DNA from: Zoroaster sp. YZ-2022
Lineage: Eukaryota; Echinodermata; Asteroidea; Forcipulatida; Zoroasteridae
DNA: 64,000 bases
Assembly (NCBI GenBank): GCA_029582265.1
Contig: JAQQFT010000023.1
Location: 2,877,071-2,941,070 of the forward strand
Direction: 5' to 3'
Shown in pieces: positions 44,105-56,530 of this stretch; position 1 is the first letter of the stretch; every line of letters begins with the position of its first letter. A program made the translations under genes and the position numbers. The notes beneath the pieces are model-generated. The model made no database searches. It was given only the letters and a program-made list of their open reading frames with translations, and was not told the origin of the DNA.

Positions 44105-44718
44105 CTAAGAGCTCAAGTGTTTGAAAGAACAAACACACGGTGTTCGATGTCAACGTCCTGTTCAATCAAATTATTATCGACGGTGTGAAATCATATTTTG
44201 CAAAGGTGTATCATCTTTTTATAACAATATAAATTTCATATTCAAAAGACCTAAAAATTTTTATGTTAGAATGTGTTGAATTTGATCTTTCCTGTTTAGA
44301 CTGGAAGTAAAGGTCATGACTCAGGTGATTTGAAGGTCATATATGAAGCACAGCAAAACTTCCTCAAGATCATAAAAAATAACGTTAGCAACTGATTTGG
44401 TTCAATATCTGTGATTATTAAACGGCGTCACTAATCTCTTTATTCACAGAAGCTATTTCCAAATTTGCGGATTTTCAGATAGAAAGTACTATTTTCTCAG
44501 GGTCACATGTCAATAGTAATTTCGTCCACGGAAGGCACGCCCAAACCTATCCATGTTGCCTGCAGACCCCATAATAGTGCTTCAGAATATTGTTTTCACT
44601 TAAAATCCTCCGGTGTTTGGAACTATGTTTTATCGGTTCGATAAGTCCTATTGAGAAGAATGAGAAGAAAAAAACGAACAATTTTAAAGAGGTGTTCGCG
44701 CTGTCGCACGAACACCCA
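44105..44718 (-). mobile_element. Copy F of the hairpin-ended family, right terminus intact
   Basis: It starts in GAACAAACACACGGTGTTCG and contains CAATCAAATTATTATCGACG, AAGGTGTATCATCTTTTTAT, AGAATGTGTTGAATTTGATC, GGTCACATGTCAATAGTAAT and GCCTGCAGACCCCATAATAG. It ends in the hairpin AGGTGTTCGCG and CGAACACCC (44690-44718). The loop CTGTCGCA matches the copy C subfamily (GTGCGACAGAG reversed). Confidence 0.75.
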
Positions 44719-45146
44719 AAACAAACAAACAAAAAGCAATGGTCTTATTATTAGCATTATTTACTTAAAACAGATCGTCCGATGTCCTTATCTGGCCGGC
44801 ATTGGGCACCATATGTTGGGATATATCTCATTCCATTTCGTCCATTTCACTTTTCTGTCATGAACAGCATGGTAATACAAAATTGGAAATAAAGCAAGAG
44901 AAAAATAAATAAGGAGAGACGGTTGTGGGATGAGGGAAAAGTCTGGGCAAGGGAATGGGTATGAAAAGAAATGAAACAGTCTTACTTGGCAATTTCAAAT
45001 TGGTATAATGCCAAGAGAAATTATTTCGCTTAATAGTTTCATATGACATGCTCTGCCCTAATTAGGCCTATATCAACGGCCACCATTCAATATATTTCCG
45101 TTTCTGTCATTGATGTCACAAAGTTAAATGTCCCCATTTACGTTAA

Positions 45147-45150
<4 letters not shown>

Positions 45151-45236
<86 letters not shown>

Positions 45237-45246
45237 TGCATATATA
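45151..45246. repeat. (AT)n microsatellite
   Basis: About 95 bp of alternating TA, one of five long AT tracts in the window. Confidence 0.95.
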
Positions 45247-45329
45247 AAATAATATTCGACTTCATTATAGTTGAAGGATATAACACAAAATTATGCCCCA
45301 TGCTACGTTTTGAAGACCATCGAGTAATC

Positions 45330-45700
45330 TTTGCTTGTTAAATTGTGAATGTTTCAAGGAAGTTACACTGGAGAATGTTGGTGATATTGCTTCTGGCAAC
45401 CGCGATGTTGACATCAACCACGCGTCTATCGATACAAATAGCCTAAAGTTCATTATTGACATTTTGACGCGTGTTACAAAATATTTCTGTGACCAGCTAA
45501 CTATTGAGGTGAGCGCCACATGTGTGAATCACCTGATTATGCTGGAGAAAAAGGACGTACTTTGTATGGCGGATTCCTACCTGAGGTCTTGCAGAATTAT
45601 AACCAAGTCATTTTCTAAAAGTAAACAAGTCAAGTCTGAATGCTCATTGCCTGTATATGTCAAGAATACAAGTCACCAAGTCAAATTGCTGGGTTAGTTT
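45330..45700 (+). CDS. Possible exon, GAIN-domain-like (adhesion GPCR extracellular region)
   Basis: An open frame of 120 codons contains LENVGDIASGNRDVDINHAS, then SLKFIIDILTRVTKYF, a QLTIEVSATCVNHL stretch and an EKKDVLCMADSYLRSCRIIT stretch. The helical pattern, with paired hydrophobics, a D/N-rich linker and V-N-x-L...LE--D...S-RII, recalls subdomain A of GAIN domains in adhesion GPCRs. This is a resemblance from memory, not a match I can test. An acceptor-like TGTTTCAAG lies at 45359 and a strong donor-like GAG|GTGAGC at 45509, so splicing could end the exon early. Base composition is more balanced than the flanks. It may be host exon, pseudogene or chance. Confidence 0.3.
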
Positions 45701-46061
45701 TTTTGTTTACATGTCAAGAAGTCAAAAGAAAGTGGGACTTCCAGTTAAATTCAAGTCAATTCACTGACCTGAGTCCCACAACTCTGGGTCTTGAATCATT
45801 CCTATATAGTTTGCCCATTGTACCATCCACCGTGCATTAATACAACTTAAACTATTCCTGCAACACAGAGGTGTCCATTAGTTCTTATTATAGCAATGCG
45901 GATATTATAATATCTGTCTAATGTTCACCCTTTATCCAAAAAGGAACACCACATATTTAGTACAAGTACTTTTTAAAACAGCTTGTTTTATTTAATCCTC
46001 AGTTTTGTTTAAAACAACTACGGACAGGCGATTAAAGGGCCACAACCAAAAAAAATTTAAG

Positions 46062-46172
46062 TTATTAGTCCCCGCGGCGAAGATGCTATCTCGCCGCGGC
46101 GGTTAGCATGTCTCGCTGCGCGGCGAGTTGCCATCTCGACGCAGCGAGTTACTATCTTCGTCGCGGCGAATG
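46062..46172. repeat. GC-rich palindromic minisatellite, CTCGCCGCGGCGAG type
   Basis: About four imperfect copies of TCTCGCCGCGGCGAG joined by TTAGCATG, TTGCCA and TTACTATC linkers. A single perfect copy is at 51555-51570, next to the other inverted repeat. CTCGCCGCGGCGAG is a perfect 14-bp palindrome. Confidence 0.8.
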
Positions 46173-46254
46173 GCATAGAATTAATTCATGATATCTCAAC
46201 AGTCATATTGAGCCCAGGCTGTTGCCAGGTTCCTCAGCATGTATGGTGTTAGAG

Positions 46255-47650
46255 TAAGATGCCGAAGTGGACAGTCTGCGTAGTTTAGTTGTCGACCTGG
46301 TTTCAAAGTTAAAAGGAAATCATTATTGTATTGCCGAAAGGCATTGGGATCATCTTCAGCAGTCGTACGTTAAACCGTGTATTGTGCCGTTACAGACTTT
46401 ACCGCAGAAAGTGCAAGAGACTGACCTCTTTGGAAGTAGTTTTCTTTTATTGAAAGAGGAACCGAAGAATGCGGTAAACTTCACGGATACCGTGGATGCA
46501 CGATATGAGTGCGCATACAGAACGGACCAGAAGCGCTGATTAGCCAGAAACGGTTCTGCCATGTTGCCGCACATCCTGACCTGAGGGTATTGGCATCCGT
46601 CGAGCCCAACAGCTTTACAGCGTCGCCGCTACGCCAGCCGAAAGAACCCAACTGCGTGGCACCCTTGATGGCTGAAGCGATAAACTCAAGCCGTGGCGGA
46701 ATACCAATTAATGGGTGTATGACCGATGGGTTTTCTAGGTGCTGTTCTGGCTCAAAGCTGGTTACACAAACAGTAAACTGACCTTGATAGCTGGCTATTT
46801 CAAGATGGCATGTGCAGCTCCGCCGTGGATGCCCTGCGATTGTAAGGGCCGGACAGAGTGAAACTGAGGAATCGCCATGTGGAGGTAATGCAAAGGTAAT
46901 GAGAGGGAGAACATGCTTTGACCCTCAGAAGCTGTGCAGACCGTTCCTTCATTGGCGGCAGGAGCATTGCAAATCAGTTGTAATCTGAATCCTGGTGGTC
47001 CAATCGTTCAGAAAGCAATGCTCTCAGCACCGGATTAACGTGTTTTCGAGATGAGGGATGAGGGTGCATTCAGCGCTGATTTTCTTGACAAGAATCTCAT
47101 CTGCTTTTTGCTTATTGAGACGAGTTCAGGTAGGCATAGGCATTGTGTATTCCTCACTGTCAGGAATAGTTATGTATAAATATATAAATCAATGAAATTT
47201 GACATCTCTGATATAATGGGGTACATATAAAGTCCAGAAACCACCTGATACCGATGTTTGATTTTGATGGGTTGCTGCTAATCCATGAAAAAGAACTTCA
47301 CCCTGCCCATAATCACCTGTGTCAATTTGTTTCAGGCCAGTTTAGACAGAACGGTAAAATCTGGAACATGAATCGCATACAGTCTTAACGGAATAGGAAC
47401 AATCTGCCATGGGAAAGCCGTTCATCCTTCTACCATGCCCCTGAGGTTGCTGGACGTGAAGACAAGTTGAAGAGCTGTCCAATAACGGACCATCGATACC
47501 TGCATCAAACAGTGCACTAGAAAGGGCCCAATCTTGTGACCGAGTTGTGCACAAGCTCAGCAATGTATCATGCCCGTTAACATGGGTGGAGCCTCTTCGG
47601 GCACGGCGAGGCTAAAGAACTGTACCTCAATTTAAGACAGAGCTATCTTG
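46255..47650. other. GC-richer, possibly coding segment inside the TTAA-bounded interval
   Basis: Composition is distinctly more balanced than the surroundings and frames are open on both strands. On plus, 46267-46539 reads a charged, globular-looking sequence (GNHYCIAERHWDHLQQSYV), shifting to 46509-46781. On minus, 47342-47563 carries LLDSSSTCLHVQQPQGHGRR. I do not recognise either. Splice sites are ambiguous, so strand and identity remain open. It could be a host exon, element cargo or a decayed transposase. Confidence 0.3.
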
Positions 47651-49294
47651 GTGGGGTTGGAAACGAAAGACGCTGCAACATCATACCATGTGTATTTAAA
47701 TTTAGCATACTAACACGTATCGTCCTAATTCGGGAGCCTGAAGGGAGATGCTCACACCAACCCATATTTCATGAAAATCTTCATCCCCCAAACAACAATC
47801 ATACTCATCACAGTTATATTTCATATGATGATCATGATATGTTACGCTGCTCTATCTATCTATGAGCTTGGATCTGAACTGTCAGAAACCGCGCGTTTGT
47901 TTAAGAAAATGGTGGTTCCGAATTAGCGAAGACGGTGATTGTCCAGAGATGACTATGTCATTCATAGTCTATCAATTGTCGAGTTGAACTTTTCGTTAGT
48001 GTATTTTCAGACCGGCTAAGTTTTGTTTCAAAGCCACAGATGTATTCATGTTTATTAATACATGCGATTTCCGAATCTGTAAACGGCTTACACAGTCAAC
48101 CGTCAGTAAAAACTACCTTAGGTATGTCAGCATGCCGAGTGTATAGATGTTAATAACGAGTCAGTACAGAAGTCAACCCATCAATTACTGGACACCATCT
48201 TCCTGGATTAATTTTTTTCGGATACTTAACAAATTTTTAATTATATTTATACTCTTTAATGTGAACAAATAATAATACCAGTGTAAACTTTTCGAGTTGG
48301 TAAGCATTGTAACATTGTGAATGATATACTTCGGTATTATATAGAACTAATATTGACGTTATTAGAGATCACTATAGAAACCAAGATTACCTTTCACACA
48401 TATAAAACTGTTTTATCACCAAATTAAAGGCTCATAAACGGACGGATAAGACAAAATAAAAAGGCAGCAGTTAAGATTTCATAAATCGTCTTATTCCCCA
48501 GAAATGCCTGCGGTGGTCAGGACTAATCCACTATAGCAGTAAAGTAATCATAATCATGTGGCGTACTCCACCATCGCGTGTACGCTTCTGGCAATGGTGT
48601 ATAATTTAGCCATTTCACCTATCAGAACAACCAACCCTTCTATTTATTTTTTTTGCGAACAATTTCCAGTTGATTACATGTAATGGCAATCCATGATCTT
48701 TGAGCAAGTGAACACAAACGACTTAAACAACCTTTAATTTTTGTAATGCAAACAACTGATGAATATTCAAGCATGACGAAGATAATTTCCAAGATACATT
48801 AAAACTATGAAAACAAGTTTACAGCAACAGGCGTTACACCGCAAACAAACACAAGAAAACTACGAAGCTACTTAAACCGAGATAGTTATCCCAGGAAACG
48901 TTTAAAACCACAAGTTTAACAGGAAGAAACGTACTACAACTAATAAATACTTTAAAAATCCATGAACTAGGCTTCATTGAACTTAGAACGATAGTATTCT
49001 GCCAATGCTTAAAATCATGAGCTAAAGGAGAAGCTTATCGCTGTAATGGAAGTTCGTTATACGAAATTTGGGATTATCTAATTTTAAATCCTTGATCTGA
49101 ACACTGAGTCAGCAAATTGCCTCCTTCAAAGCATACATAAGAAGGGTTGTGTACTCGAGGAATGACATCAGAAAGTAAGTAAGACAATTGCGGTATCAGG
49201 TGAAAGTCAGTGAGCATTAATGAGTATTGAAAAGAGCGGGGAAGAATTGGACCAGCTTCGATCAGTATGCTCTGATCAACCTTTATAATACTGC
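47651..49294. other. No gene seen
   Basis: AT-rich spacer within the TTAA-bounded interval. No frame or repeat I can name. Confidence 0.4.
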
Positions 49295-49425
49295 CATCGA
49301 AACGTCGTGAGTTGTACCCCAGTCTTTTCAAACCACCACTACCAACTGAGATTCTTACATGGTGTCACCGCAATTAGTCTTACTTATCATTCTCACCATA
49401 GGCAAAGCTACAAGTCGTAGACATC
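49295..49425 (+). repeat. Dispersed CGAAACGTC-type repeat, copy 3
   Basis: TCGAAACGTCGTGAGTTGTA, ATGGTGTCACCGCAATTAGT, CTTACTTATCATTCTCACCA and GGCAAAGCTACAAGTCGTAG match 2745-2870. Confidence 0.6.
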
Positions 49426-51540
49426 AGAAAGCCCTAGTCAAAGTGTCCAAAACATTGTATTGCCACTGTCAGTAACCGGTAATGTAAAAAGCTCGAAAAG
49501 GTCAGGATCATACTTGACGCGAATGCGAATCATTTGAGGCAATACTTGACAAGAGTTGGAAATGTGTTCAACCCTCTAGAAATTCACAACATGAAAATCT
49601 GACTTGAAGGTCTCAAATTGTGAACGCACTTCCGCCTTCTAAAAGAATATGAACCATCCTTGACACTGTCTTTACATTGCAAATGAAATGGAGAACTTAT
49701 TACGTGACCAAGAAAGGTTTGAAAATCTTATATAAAAGGAGAAGTTAAAGGTGTACCACCTGATTGCTAAGGTAACAACGTCAAGAACAAATACATATTT
49801 GTTTCAGTATCAGAACTGGGATCTTAACAAAATAATGTTATCCAAAATCTGTTAAAACGACATAGCAACTCAGACCAGTAAAACCTAAGATGTCAGCAGA
49901 ACTAAACAAAAACTTGCTACACAGTAGAATGGGTTATATGATTAATACAAAATGACAATCCATATATACGATGGAATCATCGTTCATGTTAGCTCAGAAC
50001 CGTATGCCCAAACGTCAGATTCTACGGACCGGATAAGGGCTTTTTTCAGAACTTGGACTACATCCATGTTGAGGTAATTCGATTCTCGAGAATAGATGAA
50101 CTCTCTTCTGAGGTCTGTAGGAACCAGATGGACGACAGTAATTCAAGTAACGGTCGCGTAGTATGAGGGGCTTCGGGGCTCTTTCTGAACCCCCTCATCT
50201 GGTTGAACGAGACCGCATTGCCGGCGTGCAATGACCATATGGCTCCAGTGGAAGAATCTGAGAAATTTCTGCGCATGTTGTCATCGAGACCCCTGATGAA
50301 TTGCTCAGGAAGCTCAGTGAAGAACTTTGGTATTTAACTTGGATATTCCGCTTTTAGTTTGGTGACCTGCTGGAATACACACCAAACAAAATTTCAATTC
50401 GTTACATCACTTCATATCTTCGTATAATTTTAACTATCCACCAGGTTTTGCGTGACAACCAGACCTTTCCTTCAGAGAATTATGTGTTTTGAAAATAAAT
50501 GTTTGATGACGGATGGTGGGTGTCACACATTTAAAAAAAATGCGCTTATCTATGACTCAAACCTATCACTAGAAGAATTTCGATATAAGTTCAACACTCA
50601 AACTTTAAAAAAATCCATACATTATCACATGATAACGTTGTCATGAGTTAACTAAATAAACACCAATAACACGTCCCCGTGTTGTGCATACATACCAAGT
50701 TAATTTGAACCTGATAGTGCGTCAAAAAGATATCTTTATACGTAATGCCGTGACACATGTTGATTATTGTTTATCTCACGTTCGGCAGCCTACCGAGGAA
50801 AGTTAGGTATGTGGGTGAAAAGTTCACTAAAAGCTGGCCTGGACAAGTGAGGACCCATGTGACTTTGTGCCAAGTACATGTAGAAATATAAACGGCCTTC
50901 TATAAAAGGATATTGCGCCCCGAAAACCAACTATTATTAAGCTACAAAACGCATTTAAACAAAATTAATGATACAGCATGTAATTGAAACCAACACTTAA
51001 AAAGTGGTTAGCCCGTAAGAGCACAAGCGTATGTGTTTGTGTAAGTACAGCAACGTCGGTTGTGCCGTCAAGAGTACAAACGTGCGTGTTTGTGTAAGGG
51101 GCAGCAATCGGTCGGTTTCCCAATTGATGAAACGAAATGTATACAAATTTGAAGGCGTATAGTTCACGGACCCATACGAATAATATGTCAATTCTTTTTT
51201 GTTAGAACGTGCGAACAAACCAGAGCCAGAGTCTTTTGACAATGGCGTAACTATAGGGTTAATATTCATAGGGACAATTTGGGGTGTACACATTTTCAAT
51301 TCAAGATTTGAAACAGAAGAGTACCAGGGGTATAAGGTTTAACATCCGCGGGTTGGGGAATTAAACGGCGCTCCTCATTACCCCTCGTACTTACCTAACC
51401 GTTACTACCTGTAAATGACAAGAACATATAAATATGCACGAAAATTGGTTCAAAAGAAGGTTAAAACTTTAAAACACACAAAACATTGGTTTAGTCCGGG
51501 TTGTCGTGTCTACGTCTGTCTTTCGTCATTCGAGAACGCA
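49426..51540. other. No confident gene; one possible minus-strand exon near 50058-50330
   Basis: Minus strand 50058-50276, extendable upstream to about 50330, is open with balanced composition (GAIWSLHAGNAVSFNQMRGF) and reads through FFTELPEQFIRGLDDN. No domain is recognisable. The rest is spacer, with short phrases repeated at 51008-51040 and 51070-51100 (AAGAG-ACAA-CGT-TGTTTGTG). Confidence 0.25.
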
Positions 51541-51609
51541 TTAGAGATACTCATTCTCGCCGCGGCGAGATAGTAACTTAACTTTATTGACTGGTTGCGG
51601 CACTTTAAT

Positions 51610-54295
51610 AAACGCTTCCTGTAAATAAATAGATATTCTTGATTTAATAAAATTACTAAAAATACTGAGCAATGATCGTTCTCAAATTAATCCAAGCAAA
51701 ATACTAAATACGGTCAAGTATGGTATTTACGAATCGATGTTAATTGTGGTACATAGCACTTCTTCTTCGAAATCTAGAAACAGATTGAATGGGCCAGCTT
51801 TATGAAGGTGATAACCGTCCCTTCAGGAAACTTTTTTGTATTGGTAAACACAAACATTTTACTAACAGTGTACAATCCTTTTATCCGCCAATATTGAAAT
51901 AATTAACTTTTCAATTTCGTCTTTTCATTTGAATATTTGTTCAGATAGATTGCAGAGGATATTGTGTGGTGGTAAACAACGTCGACTCAAGTTTATCTTT
52001 CAAGAGTCTTTTGACGATCTCATCGGCGATGAGAAACCAACGTCAGCTATTCATTCTTGCCCTCGTGCGTGACCTGCACTGCACGTTGGCTGGTTCGGCA
52101 ACATATCAAGCAGTGCAGAGTAATGTCAGCGCTGTGATGCATGTCACTGCACCCGAGGAATCGCTCAGGAGGGTCTTCTAGGGTCTGCCAACATCCCCAG
52201 CGGCTCTGCAGTAGATTCCTTAACAAATGTCTCTATATGTTTATGAACCAATCCCAGTCGCTGAGGTCAAATCCTCCATCTATCTTCCTGCCAAGGTTTT
52301 CAGTTACCTGTAACACCAGGTATGAGATTTCGAAATGTCCTTTTAGACATTACCATTCCTGGCAAAAACTGAGGTTAATTCATTATTTTTTGAAAAAATC
52401 TTGCCAACAGGGCAAACAGAGTCTGTAATTTAACAGTGATGATGATAAATCATGTTTCATTTGTATGTTGTAAATTATGTATTTGTAGAATGGAATGATA
52501 TTTAAATTGAGAATGCTGGTCCAAATTATTGGCTGCAGGGTTTCAGACTTGAGGGCCTATTTCCACAGAAACCAAAACAACAGCTGTAAAATTATATTTT
52601 TAGAAAAATATACATTTTAGAGCATATTTCAGAAAATGGAAAAAATATACAAATAATAATATATTACTATTCTATGATAACAGGATAGTCAGATAACATC
52701 AACATTCTGTTATAAGAATGTGTACAGACAGTTGTGTATTCCATATATACAAAGATATGTAACAGAAGTACTACTAGTACAAAAGGTGTGCTGCGTCTTT
52801 AACGAACAGTGGATTTGGGCCTTTCATGAAGTTGTGGTCCACAAACTATCGCGCAAGAATCTCAAATGAAGCAGTGTATTGTGTGGATGACTTGCATGTG
52901 TGTTAGAGACAAGAGAGGACTGTACTGTAGGCTACTGCATTTAATGCGCTGTTCAGAACATGTTTAGCACCCTGCATGTTTCGCTGGCGCCATAGAGAAC
53001 GGACTGCACCAAGTTCGTGTCCAGTTTAGTTGGAAACTAGAAGCGGCACCGAATGATACCCAAACCATGGTAATGTAAGCTTGTTAGCATGCTTGCTGTT
53101 GCGTGTGGTTCATTTTGTAGTACAATAAACCGTGTGATTGGATGATTACACTAGGTGTGGTAATACTAGTATCCTGGTAATAGCAATACTAGTAAACTTT
53201 AAGTTTGGATGCTATCTTTGTCACAGGTAGACTGTCATGCCATCAGGCTTTTTCGTCTGCACTGGAACAGCAAGTTGTCCTGTTCTCCTAAATTACGGAA
53301 ACGGTGGACTGGCGTTATCGGTAGTCTACATTATCGCTGCTACTGCATGAAGGTGCCAGGACGAGAATCTTCCCATGGACAGAGCCGTCACCAGCACCTA
53401 CTTCCCTGAACAAGAAATTTCTACTTTATATTATCATACGTCAAAATTCTTTTTTAAAGTAAACAATATTATTGCATTATTTCACCACAAGACTACCGGA
53501 TTGTTAGTCAAAAGGAAGCTAACTTGATGTAAAGTTGGTAAAGGTATCAGTCATTCTGAAAGATGATTCCTGAATAAAAGTGTTCTTCTACTTCAGAGAA
53601 AAACATTAACAAATATCGTATTTCAAATAAGTTGTCAGACCTTGCCAGTGTTTCCTAAACAAAACACTTTTCTAAAATAAGTTTGCTACACATTGCTATG
53701 TACTTTCCCCTCAAACATGATCGTGAAAACGCACATAAATGAAGACTGCATCACTGAAACTTCCATATGCTTATCAGGTTGTCTTAAGGTTGGTGACTTC
53801 AAGTGGAAAGCATCATGTACAATTTACAAGGGATAGCATAGAGTGTCAAAATGCTCATTCTGGTAAAACAACTGTCTGAAATGCATCAATATCATGATAT
53901 TCTTGTAGTAAAACCAACCTGTGAAAGTTTCAGCTTTATTTCATTGTTGTCAGTTTAACGAGAATTTGTAAGGTATAGTGTTTGGTAAATTATTAAAAAT
54001 CAAATTGTATGAACAGGAACAATCTGAATGCATTAACGACACAACGTGATACGCTATAACTTTCACAGGTTTGTAATTTATAGCCTATATCTTGATTTAA
54101 AGATAGTAATCATACTCAAAACATTTTGCAATATTACCAATACACAGGAGGAAACACACAACAAGAACAATGCCACGATGGCAACGGCAATCACAACACA
54201 TCATACAACAGTAGCACCAATGGGAACACCATTCACATTCTACACATAATCCCAGCAAAATCTACTACTTAAGTGAGTTGCACCGGCAAACCTCT
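51610..54295. other. No confident gene
   Basis: Frames at 51966-52428 and 53209-53409 are short. The latter follows an acceptor-like TTTGTCACAG at 53218-53227, but no family is evident. AACCAACCTGTGAAAGTTTC at about 53912 also occurs (variant) near 32005, a small dispersed repeat. Confidence 0.35.
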
Positions 54296-54299
54296 TCTT

Positions 54300-54610
54300 A
54301 TTCTCCTGAAGAAGATTAGAGCAGGCTAATCGAAACGTTGAGAAGAACCATGCGTGAAGTCCCCATGGTTTATCCACTGAACCATATTAAACCCCGTGAA
54401 GTCCCCTACATGGTTCTCCCTGACCATATTTCTCACTTAGCGACAGTAGAGAAAAACAGAGCGTCCCAAATTGGTTCTCCTTGAACCTTTCTCACTTAAT
54501 GAAGGTTGGTGCAGATACGAGTTGTACGATGGTCTCTTTTCAGAACCTGTACCTCAGCTTCACGTTAGTTGAGATAAACACACATGGTGTTACCGCAAAC
54601 CGAAACGATA
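54300..54610 (+). repeat. Dispersed CGAAACGTC-type repeat, copy 4, with internal duplications
   Basis: CCTGAAGAAGATTAGAGCAG and CTAATCGAAACGTTGAGAAG come first, then three diverged blocks of GTGAAGTCCCC-type and GGTTCTCC-GACC-type text (54355-54500). GATACGAGTTGTACGATGGT, CTCTTTTCAGAACC and CACATGGTGTTACCGCAAAC follow. It is the fullest copy of the family, showing that the CTGAAGAAGA...CGAAACGT and GAGTTGTA...CAGAACC parts belong together. Confidence 0.6.
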
Positions 54611-54619
54611 TTACCAATC

Positions 54620-56215
54620 CTGTACCTTCCTTAAAAATGATAGCATCTGAAACATAATATTTAAGGAATGTTTACCAACATGTAACTTTATGTAAAACAT
54701 CGGTTTTTTGCTCAATGTGTTTCCCCTAAATCAGAGAAGGTACACGAAGTATGTTGTGTAGATAAATATTGATATGTGATACCCAGCACTATTTGACTAG
54801 CCATTTTTTTTTGTAAAACCCAAGCAATACAAATTGTGAGTTACTTTATGTCTCCTTTAAAATATTGAGGTGAAGATAAATGGGGTAGGGCGGGTACCTC
54901 CTTTATGTTTTTTGGAGGGCATCTGGTATAGGAACCTAAACAACTTGTGGAACCACAACTTACCAAACTGTGAAATGACTTTGGCTTTAAAAATGATTGT
55001 GGTGAAGTATATATGTGACAAGATGGGACCATCCAACTGTTTTTTTGATTGGCATATCAATTATGGGTCCTAAAACAGGATATTTTGGGTGAGTAACTCA
55101 GATGAGATGGTGAAATGAAATTTGAACATCTGAAGTTTAGTGAAAAACTGCTTTTTTCCTGTTTTCGTGTTCGCGGAATTGTCAATGGAATATTAGGGGC
55201 TGAAACAGTTCACAAGTCTGTTTCAGCATAGTTAAAATTCGTGCAAGCATACTGTAAACACATTGTACTATAAAAGTTACCTCTCCTTTTTAAAATATTA
55301 TATGAGCTTTAATCATATGATGTATCCACGGGTGAGTAAAAAACCAAATGGGACGGGTGGGTGGATCGAATGTGTTCTGGAATTCCACATTGAACGGTGT
55401 GCTGGAGATTGGTCAAAGGCTGCTGAGTGAATTTTTCGACAACAACAACAGGACAGTCTGCCACTGTAATCACTTGACCCGAGCTTTGCTGTTGTTATCG
55501 TGGTAAAGAGAAGAGCACCAGGATTGAAGCTTTGCTGTCAACCACAGTGGATAATGATTTGGCTTTGTATTTGAGCTGTTCTCATGGTATGAGAGACTTT
55601 GATTGTTATACAAATAATTTGCTGGTAAAGGACTAATGGTTCAAAATTTCACAAAATAAATTATTTAGAAAGGATGACTGTTTGATACTGATCAATCAAT
55701 CAATTTGTTTCCACATCAACATTCTAGCTGATATTGTGGTTGAGTGCCGTAAACACTCAGATTTCCGATTTTTCATTTTCATTGTACCTCTTTTTCGGAT
55801 AGATTATTTTTGATTTTTGTTTTTTTCATCACTTGTCTGTAGGTTGAGTCAATCCCCGATTTGAGTTTGGTGTCGGGGGTTTATCCCGGGAAAGTCAACT
55901 GCTATAAATCTTTTATCGGGGGGGTCTGACTTTTTTTTTATCAATTTTCTATTTTACCAATTTTAAAAAAAGACCTCGGTTTTTTCAACTATTTTTTTGT
56001 TTTTCAGTCTATATTTTTGAAAATTTTTTTCTCACCTTTCCCTTTGTGGGAGAACTTTGTTGAGTTTTGGGCCCTCCTCGAACGATATGTCGTTGAAAAA
56101 CCCATATAACTTTAATCAATTTTTGGGATTGTATTTTGGGGGCACCAACTTTGGGACCGTAAGTATTTGACCAACTAAAGCTTCCCAAAAATTTCCCCAG
56201 TTTGGGGTTCTTTTG
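54620..56215. other. No gene seen; sequence quality falls from about 55.8 kb
   Basis: Frames at 54841-55073 overlap on opposite strands and carry no motif. From about 55780 onward, runs such as GGGGGGTCTGACTTTTTTTT become frequent. Confidence 0.4.
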
Positions 56216-56217
56216 GG

Positions 56218-56530
56218 GTAATATTATTATTGGGTGTCATTTGAAATATTTCTGCAAATTTGGAAAACAAAAAACTAAAACTCATCAGGCTCATATTATA
56301 TCATTCCCAAAAATCATTTTTGAAATCTCAGCCCCTGGGGAGTATAAAGCAATTACCGTTTTTTGGGACATAACATAAACAAATAAAAAAACAACTCTGC
56401 TTCTCACATTTCCCATTTTCCCTGGGGGGAGGGCAATTATGGTTAGGGGTTTTTGCTCAAAGGGCACAAGCACCACGGGCGCAGTTAGGATACGAACCCA
56501 CATTCTGAAGACTCGACCCTCAGAGGAAGG
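56218..56530 (-). repeat. Second copy of the tRNA-headed SINE, heavily corrupted
   Basis: It corresponds to 5440-5925: AATATTATTATTGGG for the (ATT)n tail, CTCAGCCCCTGGGGAGTATA for CTCAGCTCCCTTGGGGAGTATA-like text, AGGGCAATTATGGTTAGGGG for AAGCAATTATGGTTAAGT, TGCTCAAAGGGCACAAG, and GGATACGAACCCACATTCTG for the head. Most differences lengthen or merge homopolymers. Confidence 0.6.

Larger units (their letters stand above)
46036..51604. mobile_element. Candidate TTAA-flanked TIR element (piggyBac-like ends), 5.57 kb
   Basis: TTAA (46032-46035) precedes AGGGCCACAACCA, and GGTTGCGGCACT is followed by TTAA (51605-51608). The inverted repeat continues inward for about 45 bp: TTTAAGTTATTAGTCCCCGC at the left, TTAAGTTACTATCTCGCCGC on the opposite strand at the right, merging into GC-rich CTCGCCGCGGCGAG palindromes at both ends. 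TTAA target duplication is the hallmark of piggyBac-type transposons. I could not find a transposase in the interior. A pair of oppositely oriented MITE ends flanking host DNA is the main alternative. Confidence 0.5.
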
